A stretch of DNA of 64,000 nucleotides from the NCBI RefSeq assembly GCF_000718255.1, contig NZ_JOFJ01000001.1, forward strand, positions 62,001 to 126,000, in the 5' to 3' direction. Made by a program: the position numbers and the translations under genes. Positions 25,744 through 34,438 of the stretch are shown here, one piece after another; position 1 is the stretch's first letter, and each line of letters begins with the position of its first letter. The notes beneath the pieces were generated by a model. That model did not search any database. It saw nothing but the letters and a program-made list of their open reading frames with translations, and was not told the origin of the DNA. This DNA comes from Spirillospora albida. Lineage in GTDB: Bacteria > Actinomycetota > Actinomycetes > Streptosporangiales > Streptosporangiaceae.

Positions 25744-26313
25744 GTGAACCGGCGGCGGCCGCCTTACCGGTGGCCTGGGCGGGCGTTGTCGGATACTTCT
25801 GGCAGGAGGGGAGGTGTCTCCCTGCCGGAGGACGACAAGGCCGTCCTGGTGATGGCGTTCTTGTACTGGACGGGCGTTCCGATCCTGCTCGCGGCGGCGT
25901 TCGGTGCGCCCGATGGCGTCCTGGTCGGTCTCTTCGCGGCCGGGGGCGCGATCGCGGCGGGGATGTTCGCGCTCATCGTGTACGCCTCGCTGGAGGCTCT
26001 GATCGCCGCGTGGCGGTTGCGGGCGCGGGTGCGGCGCGTCCTGGTCGGGTTCGGGCTGGTGCGGTGGCGCTGGTGGCGCGACCGCCGGACCGGGTTCGTC
26101 GTTGAGGGCGGGCCGTTGTCGGTGGAGGTCCGTCTGCTGGTCCGCCGGGATTTCTCGCCGGAGCAGGACGCCTTGCTCCGCAGGGTGCCCGAATTGCTGG
26201 CCGAATCCGACTATCGGGCTTCAGGAACGGATGACCTCTCGTTCCAGGTGTCCCGTCGGAGTCCTGGGCGCCGGTTCGTGGTGCGGGACGGCGGCGATCG
26301 CCAGGATGGATAG
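25744..26313 (+). CDS. Hypothetical protein with two N-terminal membrane helices
   Basis: A protein of up to 189 residues. Two strong hydrophobic segments (about residues 32-55 and 60-90) are followed by an Arg/Trp-rich stretch and a soluble C-terminal domain of about 80 residues. I do not recognise the family. The GTG start at 25744 is weakly supported; the first 30 residues are Pro/Arg-rich and may be non-coding, with the true start nearer an AGGAGGGGAGG at about 25804. Its 3' end overlaps the convergent transporter-like gene by 93 nt. Confidence 0.55.
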   Translation: MNRRRPPYRWPGRALSDTSGRRGGVSLPEDDKAVLVMAFLYWTGVPILLAAAFGAPDGVLVGLFAAGGAIAAGMFALIVYASLEALIAAWRLRARVRRVLVGFGLVRWRWWRDRRTGFVVEGGPLSVEVRLLVRRDFSPEQDALLRRVPELLAESDYRASGTDDLSFQVSRRSPGRRFVVRDGGDRQDG

Positions 26314-27126
26314 GGCCAGGGCCACGGTGGTCCGGTCGCCGGCGGACGGCCAGGGCTCGCGGTACAGAAGGGTGGCCACGATGAGCAGGTAGGTCTTGGC
26401 GCTGGCGGTGGCGACGAGCCCGACGATCGCGAGGCGCCCGCGCTGGAGGGCGATCTGGAGGACGCCGAGGGCGAGCGGCGCGGTGACGGCGAACAGGTAC
26501 GGGTAGGGCGTGCCGGCGAGGGCGCCCAGCGAGGTGGCGTGGTCGGCGGCGCCCTTGAGCATCAGTTCGGCGGTGCCGGTGAGGACGCCCACGTTGACGG
26601 CGAGCGCCACCCCCGTGAGAGGGCGCGAGTGGGCGCCCTTGCGGGTCAGGTCGCCGGCGAGGAAGCCGAGGCAGGGGACGAGGAGGGACGGGAGGGCGAC
26701 CGCGACGACGAGGAGGGTCGACGGGGCGGCGGCGGGCGGCCCGTCCGGTGAGCGGGTGAGGGCGGCGTGCGAGAAGATCACCGCCGCGGCGGCCAGGAGG
26801 AGGACGCAGCCCCATTCGCGAAGGGTCAGCCGCTCCCCCATCGCGGCCAGGGACAGGACGAGCAGCATCGCCACCCCGGCCAGGAACAGCGGCTGCGCCT
26901 CGGCGACGGTCAGGCCGGTGAGGGCGGCGACCTGGACGGTCGCGCCGACCGCGAGGACGGCCGCGCCCGTCAGCCATCGCGGGCTGCGCAGCAGGGACCC
27001 CGCGAGCCGCAGCGGCCGGTGGCCGCGCAGCACCGGCATGCCGGCGGCCGCCATCTTGAAGTGGGCGAGGCCGGCGAAGTAGATGCCGGTGGAGAGGACG
27101 GCGAGGGCCTGGTAGTGCGTGGGCAT
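26221..27126 (-). CDS. Multi-pass membrane protein, DMT/EamA-like
   Basis: A 301-residue protein with about nine hydrophobic helices and short loops, resembling drug/metabolite-transporter (EamA/NIPA-like) proteins. Helices such as LTGAAVLAVGATVQVAALTGL and TLLVVAVALPSLLVPCLGFLAG are typical. The substrate is unknown. It lies 78 nt downstream of the secreted FAD oxidoreductase on the same strand and is probably in that operon under the TetR regulator. The C-terminal tail is soluble and overlaps the neighbouring convergent gene. Confidence 0.72.
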   Translation of the reverse strand: MPTHYQALAVLSTGIYFAGLAHFKMAAAGMPVLRGHRPLRLAGSLLRSPRWLTGAAVLAVGATVQVAALTGLTVAEAQPLFLAGVAMLLVLSLAAMGERLTLREWGCVLLLAAAAVIFSHAALTRSPDGPPAAAPSTLLVVAVALPSLLVPCLGFLAGDLTRKGAHSRPLTGVALAVNVGVLTGTAELMLKGAADHATSLGALAGTPYPYLFAVTAPLALGVLQIALQRGRLAIVGLVATASAKTYLLIVATLLYREPWPSAGDRTTVALALSILAIAAVPHHEPAPRTPTGHLEREVIRS

Positions 27127-27204
27127 CGGGGGCCTTCCGGCCGTTCGCGGCCCGGCGGGGCGGGCGCGTCACCCGCCGGGCCGCGGACGGTGCTCTCGGT
27201 GCGG

Positions 27205-29070
27205 TCAGGGCTTGGCCGGGTCCCACAGGTCGAACGCGTTGGCCTGGCCGGCCTTGAAGCGGCGGTCGTCGTCGTCGAAGAAGCCCTGGAACTCCTTGGG
27301 CTGGTAGAGCTTCAGGAGCTTGGCGGGGGTCCCTCCGGCGCCGGAGGCGTCGAGGATGGCGTTGGCGGCCTTGCGTCCGGCCTCGTTCGCCCCTTCCATC
27401 GTGGCGAGGTTGATGTCGGCGCGGACGTAGTCGGAGGCCAGGAACAGGTTCGGCAGGGCGGTCGTGGCCTCGGGCCGGTAGTTCCAGGAGCTCGGCCTGT
27501 TGATGAGCAGGGGCTCGTCGTTGGCGACCTGGGGGGTGCCGTTGCCGGTGATGGCGGGGTCGATGAAGTAGGAGTGGATGTTGACGTCGTTGAGGACGAC
27601 CGGCCCCCAGGGGATGGCCTTGCGGATCTGCGCGACGACCTCCTTGAAGATCTGCTCGTGGGTGCAGTCGCGGGCGGGCTTGCCGTACAGGATGCCGGGC
27701 TTGTCCCAGGCGGAGATGTCGATCGACAGGCACTCGTTGACGTCGCCCTTGCCGTAGGTGCTGCCGAACCTCTTCTTCCAGAACTGGGCCTGGCTGATGG
27801 AGGTGAGGGCCCACGGCTGGGCGGCGTAGGCGACGTGGCCCTTGGCCAGGTCGATCGGCTGCCGCAGGTAGATCATGATGCCGTTCATCCAGTCGGTGGT
27901 CAGCTCGCGGAGCGACCGGAGGCTCGGGTCGGCGGCGAGGATGTCGTCGTTGAGCAGCGGGACGGCCCGCTCCACCGGGACGGCGAGGACGTAGTGGTCG
28001 GCCTCGACGGTGGTGGCGCCGCCCGCGCCGGTGACCTGCGCGCCGGTGATGCGCTTGTCCGCGACGTCCAGGCGGGTGAGGGCGGCGTCGGCCTGGAAGG
28101 TGACGCCGAGGGAGCGCAGGTACGCCATCCACGGGTCGATGAGCGCCTCGTTGGTGGGGGCGTTGAGGAGCCGGTCGGGGGCCTTGTAGCCGCCGAGGCC
28201 GAGGGTGCTGTAGACCCATGCCTCGGCCATGAGGCCCATCGTGTGGGCGTTGGCCTTGTCGGGCTTGGCTGCGACGAGGGTGCCGGTGAACATGTCGACG
28301 AGCAGCTCGTTGTACTGCTTCGACATCTTCTCGGAGTGGACGAACTGGGAGAAGCTCATGTTCTCCCACTGCTTGTAGCGGCGCTCGGGCCCGCTGGTGA
28401 CGAACGCGATCATCTTCTGCAGGAAGTAGCCGACCTCCCACGCGGGGACGGTCCCGACCACGTTGACCGCGGTGTTGAGGAAGGCCAGCAGCGAGTCGGG
28501 GCTGAGCGTGCCGATGATGCTGCCGGCGGCGGGCAGGGTGAACTTGGTCCCGTTGTAGAAGGCGGCGACCTCCTTGCCGTCGACCAGGTTGCCGGCGGCG
28601 TTGCCCCCGCCGGGCAGCGGGATGCGGCTCATCGTGTCCGGCAGGTTCTGGTAGAAGCCGGGGAAGAACCGGAAGCCGTGCTCGGCGGGCAGGTCCTGGC
28701 GCCCGCCGGACGCGGTGTTCGGGACGGGCATGCTGCGGCACTTCCCGCCCCACGCCTTGCGCTCGTACACGGTGACCTGGAAGCCGCGCTCGGCGAGTTC
28801 GTGGGCGACGGTGAGCCCGCCCATCCCGCCGCCGAACACGGCGACGCGGCGGCCGGCCGCCGCCCTGCCGGTCCGGGCCGCCCGGTGGGCGGACCGCCGG
28901 GTGGACGCCGACGCGGAACCTCCGGTGCCGAGCACGCCCGCCGCGGCGATCGCCCCGGCGGCGCCGAGCGCTCCGGTGACGAATCGGCGGCGGTCCATGC
29001 CGCCCGCGTCCGGCGCTCCGGCGGGGGCGGGGTTGTCGGCGTCTGACATTGCGGGGGTCTTGTCGTCCAC
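27205..29070 (-). CDS. Tat-exported FAD-dependent oxidoreductase, phytoene desaturase/HpnE-like
   Basis: A 621-residue flavoprotein. The N-terminus carries a twin-arginine signal (RRRF at 27-30, then a long Ala/Gly-rich hydrophobic stretch), so it should be exported folded with FAD. A dinucleotide-binding motif GGGMGGLTVAHELAERGF follows at about 80-97. The sequence then resembles amine oxidase-like, carotene desaturase or hydroxysqualene dehydroxylase proteins, ending with the second FAD motif near FLASDYVRADINLATMEGA. The substrate is unknown. The GTG start has GAGGAG 8 nt upstream. A palindromic TetR operator (29103-29126) lies about 33 nt before the start. Confidence 0.85.
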   Translation of the reverse strand: MDDKTPAMSDADNPAPAGAPDAGGMDRRRFVTGALGAAGAIAAAGVLGTGGSASASTRRSAHRAARTGRAAAGRRVAVFGGGMGGLTVAHELAERGFQVTVYERKAWGGKCRSMPVPNTASGGRQDLPAEHGFRFFPGFYQNLPDTMSRIPLPGGGNAAGNLVDGKEVAAFYNGTKFTLPAAGSIIGTLSPDSLLAFLNTAVNVVGTVPAWEVGYFLQKMIAFVTSGPERRYKQWENMSFSQFVHSEKMSKQYNELLVDMFTGTLVAAKPDKANAHTMGLMAEAWVYSTLGLGGYKAPDRLLNAPTNEALIDPWMAYLRSLGVTFQADAALTRLDVADKRITGAQVTGAGGATTVEADHYVLAVPVERAVPLLNDDILAADPSLRSLRELTTDWMNGIMIYLRQPIDLAKGHVAYAAQPWALTSISQAQFWKKRFGSTYGKGDVNECLSIDISAWDKPGILYGKPARDCTHEQIFKEVVAQIRKAIPWGPVVLNDVNIHSYFIDPAITGNGTPQVANDEPLLINRPSSWNYRPEATTALPNLFLASDYVRADINLATMEGANEAGRKAANAILDASGAGGTPAKLLKLYQPKEFQGFFDDDDRRFKAGQANAFDLWDPAKP

Positions 29071-29102
29071 GGCGCACTCCTCGCGCTGGGGGGTGGGACG
29101 GT

Positions 29103-29126
29103 TTAACCGACACGCATGTCGGTTAA
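29103..29126. promoter_or_regulatory. TetR operator upstream of the FAD oxidoreductase
   Basis: The arms TTAACCGACA and TGTCGGTTAA form a perfect 10-bp inverted repeat around a 4-nt centre (CGCA). A near copy lies between the tetR-like gene and the monooxygenase gene (29867-29887). The size and symmetry fit a TetR dimer site, so the oxidoreductase operon is probably controlled by the regulator at 29223-29852. Confidence 0.8.
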
Positions 29127-29222
29127 GTGGCCCCTACTATGCGAAGGCCGCCGCGGGGAGTCAACCCCTCGCGGCGGCCGATTCGTGTCGGACGCGGAAC
29201 CCGGCGCCGGGCGCGGTCGCGG

Positions 29223-29852
29223 TCAGCGGGCGTTGCCGAGACCCGTCCACAGCATCAGCATCGCCCCCTCCACCAGCATCGATCGCGGCATGCCGGGATG
29301 CCGCTCCCACCACTGGGCGACGCCGTCGAGTCCCGTGATGAGCAGCTCGACCATCGCCTCGGCGATGGGTTCGTGCGGGTCCACGCCGACCGAGCGGATG
29401 TCCCCCGCGAGCAGGGCCGTCACCGCGCGCGTGCGCGATTCGCGGATGCCCTGCCGGACGGTCTGGATCTCAGGGTCGTCCTCCTCCGTCGCGTCGAAGA
29501 GCAGCCTGCGGGCGGCCGGACTGGCCTCGGCGAAGCCGAAATAGGCATCGATGGTCGACCGCATCCGGTCCTCCGCCGAGCCCGACCCGGTGATGCGGGC
29601 GCCGACGTACTCCACCAGCGCCGCGTTCTGCTCCTGGATGACCGCCAGCAGCAGCACCCGCTTGGAGGGGAAGTGGTCGTACAGGACGGTCCGCGCCACC
29701 CCCGCCTCCTTCGCGATCTCGCCGAGCGAGGTGCCGTGGTATCCCTTGCCGGCGAAGACCCGGACCGCGGCCGCGGTGATCAGGGCCCGGCGCGCCGGCG
29801 CGCGCATCCGGGTCCTGGGCGAATCCTGTTCCACGTCTTGACTCCCCTCCAT
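29223..29852 (-). CDS. TetR-family transcriptional repressor
   Basis: A 209-residue regulator. The DNA-binding head reads ALITAAAVRVFAGKGYHGTSLGEIAKEAGVARTVLYDHFPSKRVLL, a clear TetR helix-turn-helix, followed by a helical ligand-binding domain ending near MLMLWTGLGNAR. I chose the Met at 29852, because longer frames would include the operator and promoter. It is divergent from a flavin monooxygenase, with a matching operator between them and another before the FAD oxidoreductase. A small regulon of lipophilic-compound oxidation is a reasonable guess. Confidence 0.92.
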   Translation of the reverse strand: MEGSQDVEQDSPRTRMRAPARRALITAAAVRVFAGKGYHGTSLGEIAKEAGVARTVLYDHFPSKRVLLLAVIQEQNAALVEYVGARITGSGSAEDRMRSTIDAYFGFAEASPAARRLLFDATEEDDPEIQTVRQGIRESRTRAVTALLAGDIRSVGVDPHEPIAEAMVELLITGLDGVAQWWERHPGMPRSMLVEGAMLMLWTGLGNAR

Positions 29853-29866
29853 CGATGGGCCCACCC

Positions 29867-29887
29867 TAACCGACAGTGATGTCGGTA
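29867..29887. promoter_or_regulatory. Second TetR operator, between regulator and monooxygenase
   Basis: TAACCGACA-GTGA-TGTCGGTA repeats the half sites of the operator at 29103-29126 with a 4-nt centre. It lies 15 nt before the regulator start and about 49 nt before the monooxygenase start, so one site could control both directions, including autoregulation. Confidence 0.78.
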
Positions 29888-29935
29888 GCCGGACGATGAA
29901 CCGGCCGGTGCCGACCCGGACGCCAGGGAGCCGCC

Positions 29936-31405
29936 ATGGGGCGCAGGAACCCATCGATCGCGATCGTCGGGGCCGGATTCAGCGGGATCGGGCTGGCCGT
30001 GCGCCTCAAACAGGCCGGTTTCACCGATATCGCCATCTACGACAAGGCGGACGGACCCGGGGGCGTCTGGCGTGCCAACACCTACCCCGGCGCCGCCTGC
30101 GACGCCCCGTCCCACCTGTACTCCTTCTCGTTCGAGCCCAACCCCTACTGGACGCGCCGCTTCGCCGAGCAGGGCGAGATCCTGGACTACCTGCGGCACT
30201 GCGCCGACAAGTACGGGCTGACGCGGCACCTGCGCCTCGGGACCGAGATCGCCGACGCGCAGTTCGACACGGCCTCGGGCCGGTGGCGCCTGCACACCGC
30301 CGACGGCCGCGTCCGCCATCATGACCTGTTCGTCGCCGCCTGCGGGCAGCTTTCCAATCCCGCCACACCCGCCCTGCCCGGCCTGGAGACCTTCGCCGGG
30401 AAATCCTTCCATTCGGCCCGCTGGAACCACGGCCTGGATCTGACCGGCCGCCGCGTCGCCGTGATCGGCAACGGCGCCAGCGCCATCCAGTTCGTCCCGC
30501 TCATCGCCCCCGCGGCCGGGAGCCTCACGATCTTCCAGATCGAGGTGCACTGGATCAGCCGCAAACCCGACCGGGTCTACCCCCGCTGGCGCCGCACCCT
30601 CAACCGGCGCGTGCCCGCCGTCCAGAGGCTGTCCCGGTTGGGAATCTTCCTGTGGTTCGAGCTGCTGCTGAACCCCGCCCTGATCTCCCCGCACGGTCGC
30701 CGCGTGCTCTCCCTCCCGATCCGGGCCCTGTGCCGGTACGCGCTCCGCACGGTCCGCGACCGCGACCTGCGCGCACGGCTCACCCCCCGCTACGAGCCGG
30801 GCTGCAAGCGCATCCTGACGTCCAGCGACTACTACGCCGCCCTCAACCGCCCCGACGTCGCCGTCGTCGACGCCCCGATCACCGAGGTCGTCCCCGACGG
30901 TGTCCGCACCGCCGACGGCCGGCACCACCGGGCCGACACCCTCATCTTCGCGACCGGCTTCCGCTCCCAGGACTTCGTCGCCCCGATGCGGGTGGTCGGC
31001 GCGCACGGCACCGAGCTCACCGCCGCCTGGAAGGACGGCGCCCGCGCGCACCTCGGCCTCGCCGTGCCCGGCTTCCCCAACTTCTTCCTGATGTACGGGC
31101 CCAACACCAACGTGGGCTCCGGGTCGATCGTCCACATGCTGGAGAGCCAGGCCGCCTACATCGTGCAGGCGGCCCGGCTCCTCGCGTCCGGCGTCACCAG
31201 CATGGACGTCCGCGCGGACGTGCTCGACCGGTTCGACGCGGCCACCCAGCACCGCCTCGGCACCTCGGTGTGGAACCAGGGCGGCTGCGACAGCTGGTAC
31301 CTCGACTCCGGCCACCGCAACACGAACAACTGGCCGGGGTCGATGACGGGGTACCGGCGCCGCACCCGCCGCCTGGACCCGTCCGACTACCACCTCGCAC
31401 GGTGA
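29936..31405 (+). CDS. Flavin-binding monooxygenase (Baeyer-Villiger/class B type)
   Basis: A 489-residue class B flavoprotein monooxygenase that would use FAD and NADPH to oxygenate ketones or heteroatoms. It has the FAD Rossmann motif GAGFSGIG at 10-17, GGVWRANTYPGAACDAPSHLYSFSF (typical of the family), and a second dinucleotide motif GNGASA. The Baeyer-Villiger fingerprint appears as FAGKSFHSARWN, with the final Pro/Asp changed to Asn. The substrate is unknown. It is divergent from the TetR repressor across a shared operator. The 3' end meets a convergent reductase gene 3 nt away. Confidence 0.9.
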   Translation: MGRRNPSIAIVGAGFSGIGLAVRLKQAGFTDIAIYDKADGPGGVWRANTYPGAACDAPSHLYSFSFEPNPYWTRRFAEQGEILDYLRHCADKYGLTRHLRLGTEIADAQFDTASGRWRLHTADGRVRHHDLFVAACGQLSNPATPALPGLETFAGKSFHSARWNHGLDLTGRRVAVIGNGASAIQFVPLIAPAAGSLTIFQIEVHWISRKPDRVYPRWRRTLNRRVPAVQRLSRLGIFLWFELLLNPALISPHGRRVLSLPIRALCRYALRTVRDRDLRARLTPRYEPGCKRILTSSDYYAALNRPDVAVVDAPITEVVPDGVRTADGRHHRADTLIFATGFRSQDFVAPMRVVGAHGTELTAAWKDGARAHLGLAVPGFPNFFLMYGPNTNVGSGSIVHMLESQAAYIVQAARLLASGVTSMDVRADVLDRFDAATQHRLGTSVWNQGGCDSWYLDSGHRNTNNWPGSMTGYRRRTRRLDPSDYHLAR

Positions 31406-31408
31406 CGG

Positions 31409-31981
31409 TCAGGCGCGGGTGTACCAGGTGACCTGGGCGCCGTTGCTGAAGACCTGGCGGTCGGTGGGAGTGAACCCCGTCGGACGGAACCCGCCGGAGA
31501 AGGCGGAGCGGCCCGCGCCCGCGACCACCGGGTAGCTCTTGATGATCAGTTCGTCGATCTCGGGAAGGAGGGCTCCGGCCAGAACGCCCCCGCCGGCCAG
31601 CCAGATGTCCTTGCCGCCGTCTTCGGCCTTCAGTTCCCGGACGACGGGCAGCGGGTCGCGGACCAGTTCGACGGACGGGTCCGCGATCGCGTCCAGGGTC
31701 GTCGACACGACGTACTGCCGGACGTGCGCGTACGGGCCGGCGACGCCGAGGTCGAGGGCCGGCCGGTACGTGCCGAGGCCCATGACGAGGGTGTCGAAGC
31801 GCCGGTTCGGCGCGTCCTCCAGGCCGGCCTGGGGCCGCACGTGCGTGGGGACCGTCTCCGGGTAGCGCTCGTTGATCCAGGCGGCCATGTCGTCCGCGAC
31901 CGGGTAGAAATCGAACTCACCCCCGGGACCGGCGATGTAGCCGTCGATGCTGACGCCGACGTAGTAGACGAGCTTTCGCAT
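31409..31981 (-). CDS. RibD C-terminal/dihydrofolate reductase-like protein
   Basis: A 190-residue protein of the dihydrofolate-reductase fold in the RibD-C branch. It starts MRKLVYYVGVSIDGYIAGPGG, contains LVMGLGTYRPALDLG, and has the NADPH-binding strand DIWLAGGGVLAGALLPEIDEL. Relatives are often reductases of unknown substrate, not the essential folate enzyme. The Met at 31981 fits the family start; the frame upstream enters the promoter. It is divergent from a TetR-family gene with two TAGTACTA palindromes between them. Confidence 0.88.
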   Translation of the reverse strand: MRKLVYYVGVSIDGYIAGPGGEFDFYPVADDMAAWINERYPETVPTHVRPQAGLEDAPNRRFDTLVMGLGTYRPALDLGVAGPYAHVRQYVVSTTLDAIADPSVELVRDPLPVVRELKAEDGGKDIWLAGGGVLAGALLPEIDELIIKSYPVVAGAGRSAFSGGFRPTGFTPTDRQVFSNGAQVTWYTRA

Positions 31982-31998
31982 AAGAGCGACTCCGTTCG

Positions 31999-32035
31999 TA
32001 GTACTATGAGTGAAGTGGTTTGAATGTAGTACTAC
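31999..32035. promoter_or_regulatory. Paired TAGTACTA operator sites
   Basis: The 8-bp palindrome TAGTACTA occurs at 31999-32006 and 32027-32034, the second extended to GTAGTACTAC. The copies are 28 bp apart (nearly three helical turns) in the only space between the divergent reductase and TetR genes, so this is the likely TetR site. The AT-rich stretch also probably holds both promoters. Confidence 0.7.
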
Positions 32036-32053
32036 AACTGGAGTGGTGTCAAC

Positions 32054-32632
32054 ATGCGGAGAAACGAGGAGCGGCGGGCGGCGCTCGTCGACGCGGCCAT
32101 CGAGGTCCTGGCCGGGGAGGGCGCGCGCGGGCTGACGTTCCGCGCGGTGGACGCCGAGGCCGGCGTGCCCGTCGGCACGGCGTCCAACTACTTCAAGAAC
32201 CGCGACGACCTGCTCGTCCAGGTCGCGGAGCGGTTCTACGAGCGGCTCCGGCCGGACGCGGCGACGCTCGAGCGGCCCCGGCACGGGACGCGCGACGTCG
32301 CGATGATCAAAGAGCTGATGCGGGAGACGGTCGGGCGGGTCTCGTCCTTCCGCAGCGGCTACCTGGCGCTCCTCGAACTGCGGCTGGAGGCGACGCGGCG
32401 GCCGGGGCTGCGCGCCGTCCTGACCGAGCGGATCCGCGCCGACCTCGACTTCAACATCGGCTACCACCTGGACTCGGGGCTGCCCGGCGACGCCGACACC
32501 GTCCGTCTGCTCTACCTCGCCCTGAACTGGCTCATCCTCGAGACCCTGACGCTGCCGGACATCTTCTCCGAGGACGACGTCCAGCGCCTCATCGGCGAGG
32601 CCGTCGAGCGCGCCCTGCCGCGCCAGGGGTAG
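32054..32632 (+). CDS. TetR-family transcriptional repressor
   Basis: A 192-residue TetR protein with head ALVDAAIEVLAGEGARGLTFRAVDAEAGVPVGTASNYFKNRDDLL and a helical C-terminal domain (TetR_C-like). The ATG at 32054 is the natural start after the operator region. It is divergent from the RibD-like reductase and probably represses it and itself through the TAGTACTA sites. The ligand is unknown. Confidence 0.92.
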   Translation: MRRNEERRAALVDAAIEVLAGEGARGLTFRAVDAEAGVPVGTASNYFKNRDDLLVQVAERFYERLRPDAATLERPRHGTRDVAMIKELMRETVGRVSSFRSGYLALLELRLEATRRPGLRAVLTERIRADLDFNIGYHLDSGLPGDADTVRLLYLALNWLILETLTLPDIFSEDDVQRLIGEAVERALPRQG

Positions 32633-32683
32633 GTCGTCCGGAACCCGGGTTCGAAAGGCCGCCCGTGCGGGACGCGGCGGAGG

Positions 32684-33727
32684 TCAGCGCAGTGGGCGTC
32701 CCGGCCCCTTCCGGACCTGGGCGATCACCAGGGCGGCCAGGGCCTGCTGACCCTTGATCGTCGGATGGTAGCTGCGGGGCTCCGCACGCATCGCCGGCAG
32801 GTCGACGGCCAGGCCGTTCATGAAGGGGTCACCGCTGCCCGCCTCGTGCCCCGCGAAGGAGCTGTAGGCGTCGACGAACTCGACGCTGCCGTGCCCGCCG
32901 CGCGCGGCGATCCTGCGGTCGGCCTCGACGGCCGTTTGGCGGATCAGCTCGCCGAGGTCGTACGCGCGGGCGTTCAGCCACCGCTGCTCGGACACCGTGA
33001 GGTTGTCGCCGCCGACCCCCGCGACCTCCGAGAACGCCTTCGGGTACCCGAGGACGAGCACGCGGGCCCGCGGCGCCCGCGCGTTGATCTTGGCGATCAG
33101 GGCGGGCAGGTCGTGGCGGAGCTCGGCCATCCGGGCGGCGACGTCCCCGCCCTGGTCCGTGCAGCCGCCGCTCCACGGAAGCTTGACGACGCACGCGGCG
33201 AGGATCTTCGAGAAGCCGATGTCGTTGCCGCCGATGCTGATGGTCACGAGGCTGGTGCCGGCGCTGAGGCGGCCGAGCTGGGCCGGTTCACCGCCGCGTC
33301 CGTCCAGGATGTCGTTCGTGGTGGCGCCGGAGCACGCCCAGAACGCGCCGCCCTTCGCGAAGGTGAAGGTCTTCGCCACCTCGTGGTAGTAGGCCTTGGA
33401 CGTCCGGTGGCACTTCTCCAGCGGGTTGTGGTCGGAGAGCGTCGCCTCGGCCCCGACACCGGACGAGTAGGAGTCGCCGAGCGCGACGTACCCGCCCCAC
33501 GTCGCGGCCTCGATCGGCGTGGGCGGCCGCGGAGCCGCGACCGGGTCGGCGCGCGGCACGGGGTCCGGTTCGCGACAGCCGCTCCCGAATAGCTCGCACC
33601 GGACGGCGGGCAACGCCACCAGCGGCACGAACGCCACGAGCAGCAGCGAGACGAGGACGGCGACGGTGAACCTCCGCTCGCCGAGACGCGCGCGCACGCG
33701 CCGCGGCCACTCCCCCGGGCTGATCAT
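32684..33727 (-). CDS. Secreted or anchored SGNH-family lipase/esterase
   Basis: A 347-residue SGNH hydrolase. A basic N-terminus and one hydrophobic segment (about 20-42) suggest a signal peptide or anchor. The catalytic blocks are ALGDSYSSGVGA (block I Ser), SIGGNDIGF (block III Asn) and the C-terminal Asp/His region at DPFMNGLAVD and YHPTIKGQQALA. Cysteine pairs in KCHRTSK...WACSGA match the disulfides of Streptomyces SGNH lipases. The start at 33727 (MISPGEW) is chosen over the longer frame. It is divergent from the DUF4126 gene. Confidence 0.9.
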   Translation of the reverse strand: MISPGEWPRRVRARLGERRFTVAVLVSLLLVAFVPLVALPAVRCELFGSGCREPDPVPRADPVAAPRPPTPIEAATWGGYVALGDSYSSGVGAEATLSDHNPLEKCHRTSKAYYHEVAKTFTFAKGGAFWACSGATTNDILDGRGGEPAQLGRLSAGTSLVTISIGGNDIGFSKILAACVVKLPWSGGCTDQGGDVAARMAELRHDLPALIAKINARAPRARVLVLGYPKAFSEVAGVGGDNLTVSEQRWLNARAYDLGELIRQTAVEADRRIAARGGHGSVEFVDAYSSFAGHEAGSGDPFMNGLAVDLPAMRAEPRSYHPTIKGQQALAALVIAQVRKGPGRPLR

Positions 33728-33856
33728 CGTCCTCCTGTCCTGCGCACAAGGGCGGACGCCCGTGTCATGTCCGGGGTTCCCACCCGCCGATCTCGTACCG
33801 TGGGGCGGAAGACGCCCGCCCCAGGGACGACCACGATACTTGCGGAGGAGGCGGAC

Positions 33857-34438
33857 ATGTTCGCGGCACTGACCGGGCTCGGCCTCTCCGCCGCGGCGGG
33901 GCTGAACGCCTTCATCCCGATGCTCGTCGTCGGGCTCCTCGACCGGTACGGCGACCTCGTCCGGCTGCCCGCCGAGTTCGGATGGCTCACGAACGGGTGG
34001 GTGCTCCTGCTGCTCGGGGCCCTGCTCGCGGTCGAGGTCGTCCTGGACAAGGTGCCCGTCGTCGACTCGGTGAACGACGCCGTCCAGACGTTCGTGCGGC
34101 CCGCCGCGGGCGGGGCCGTCTTCGCCGCGACGGACGCCGCCGGACGGTTCGACTCGTCCGACCTCCTGCGGGAGCACTCCTGGATCGGGTGGGCGGCCGG
34201 CATCCTCGTCGCGCTCGGCGTCCATGCGGCCAAGGCGTCGGCGCGGCCGTTCGTGAACGCCGGGACGGCCGGCACCGGCGCGCCGGTCGTCAGCACGGCG
34301 GAGGACACGGTGTCGCTCGTGATGAGCATCACCGCGATCGTGGCGCCGATCGTCGCGCTGATCCTCCTGCTGCTGCTGGCCTATGCCGCGTTCCGCCTGA
34401 TCAGGCGGCGCCGGCGGAAGCGGCGCCGCGCCGCCTGA
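33857..34438 (+). CDS. DUF4126-family membrane protein
   Basis: A 193-residue membrane protein with about five hydrophobic segments and a very basic C-terminal tail. The opening LTGLGLSAAAGLNAFIPMLVVGLLDRYG and the KVPVVDSVNDAVQTFVRPAAGG block are typical of DUF4126. Function is unknown. The ATG at 33857 has GGAGGAGG 4-10 nt upstream. It probably has its own promoter and ends 369 nt before the lasso cluster. Confidence 0.88.
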   Translation: MFAALTGLGLSAAAGLNAFIPMLVVGLLDRYGDLVRLPAEFGWLTNGWVLLLLGALLAVEVVLDKVPVVDSVNDAVQTFVRPAAGGAVFAATDAAGRFDSSDLLREHSWIGWAAGILVALGVHAAKASARPFVNAGTAGTGAPVVSTAEDTVSLVMSITAIVAPIVALILLLLLAYAAFRLIRRRRRKRRRAA

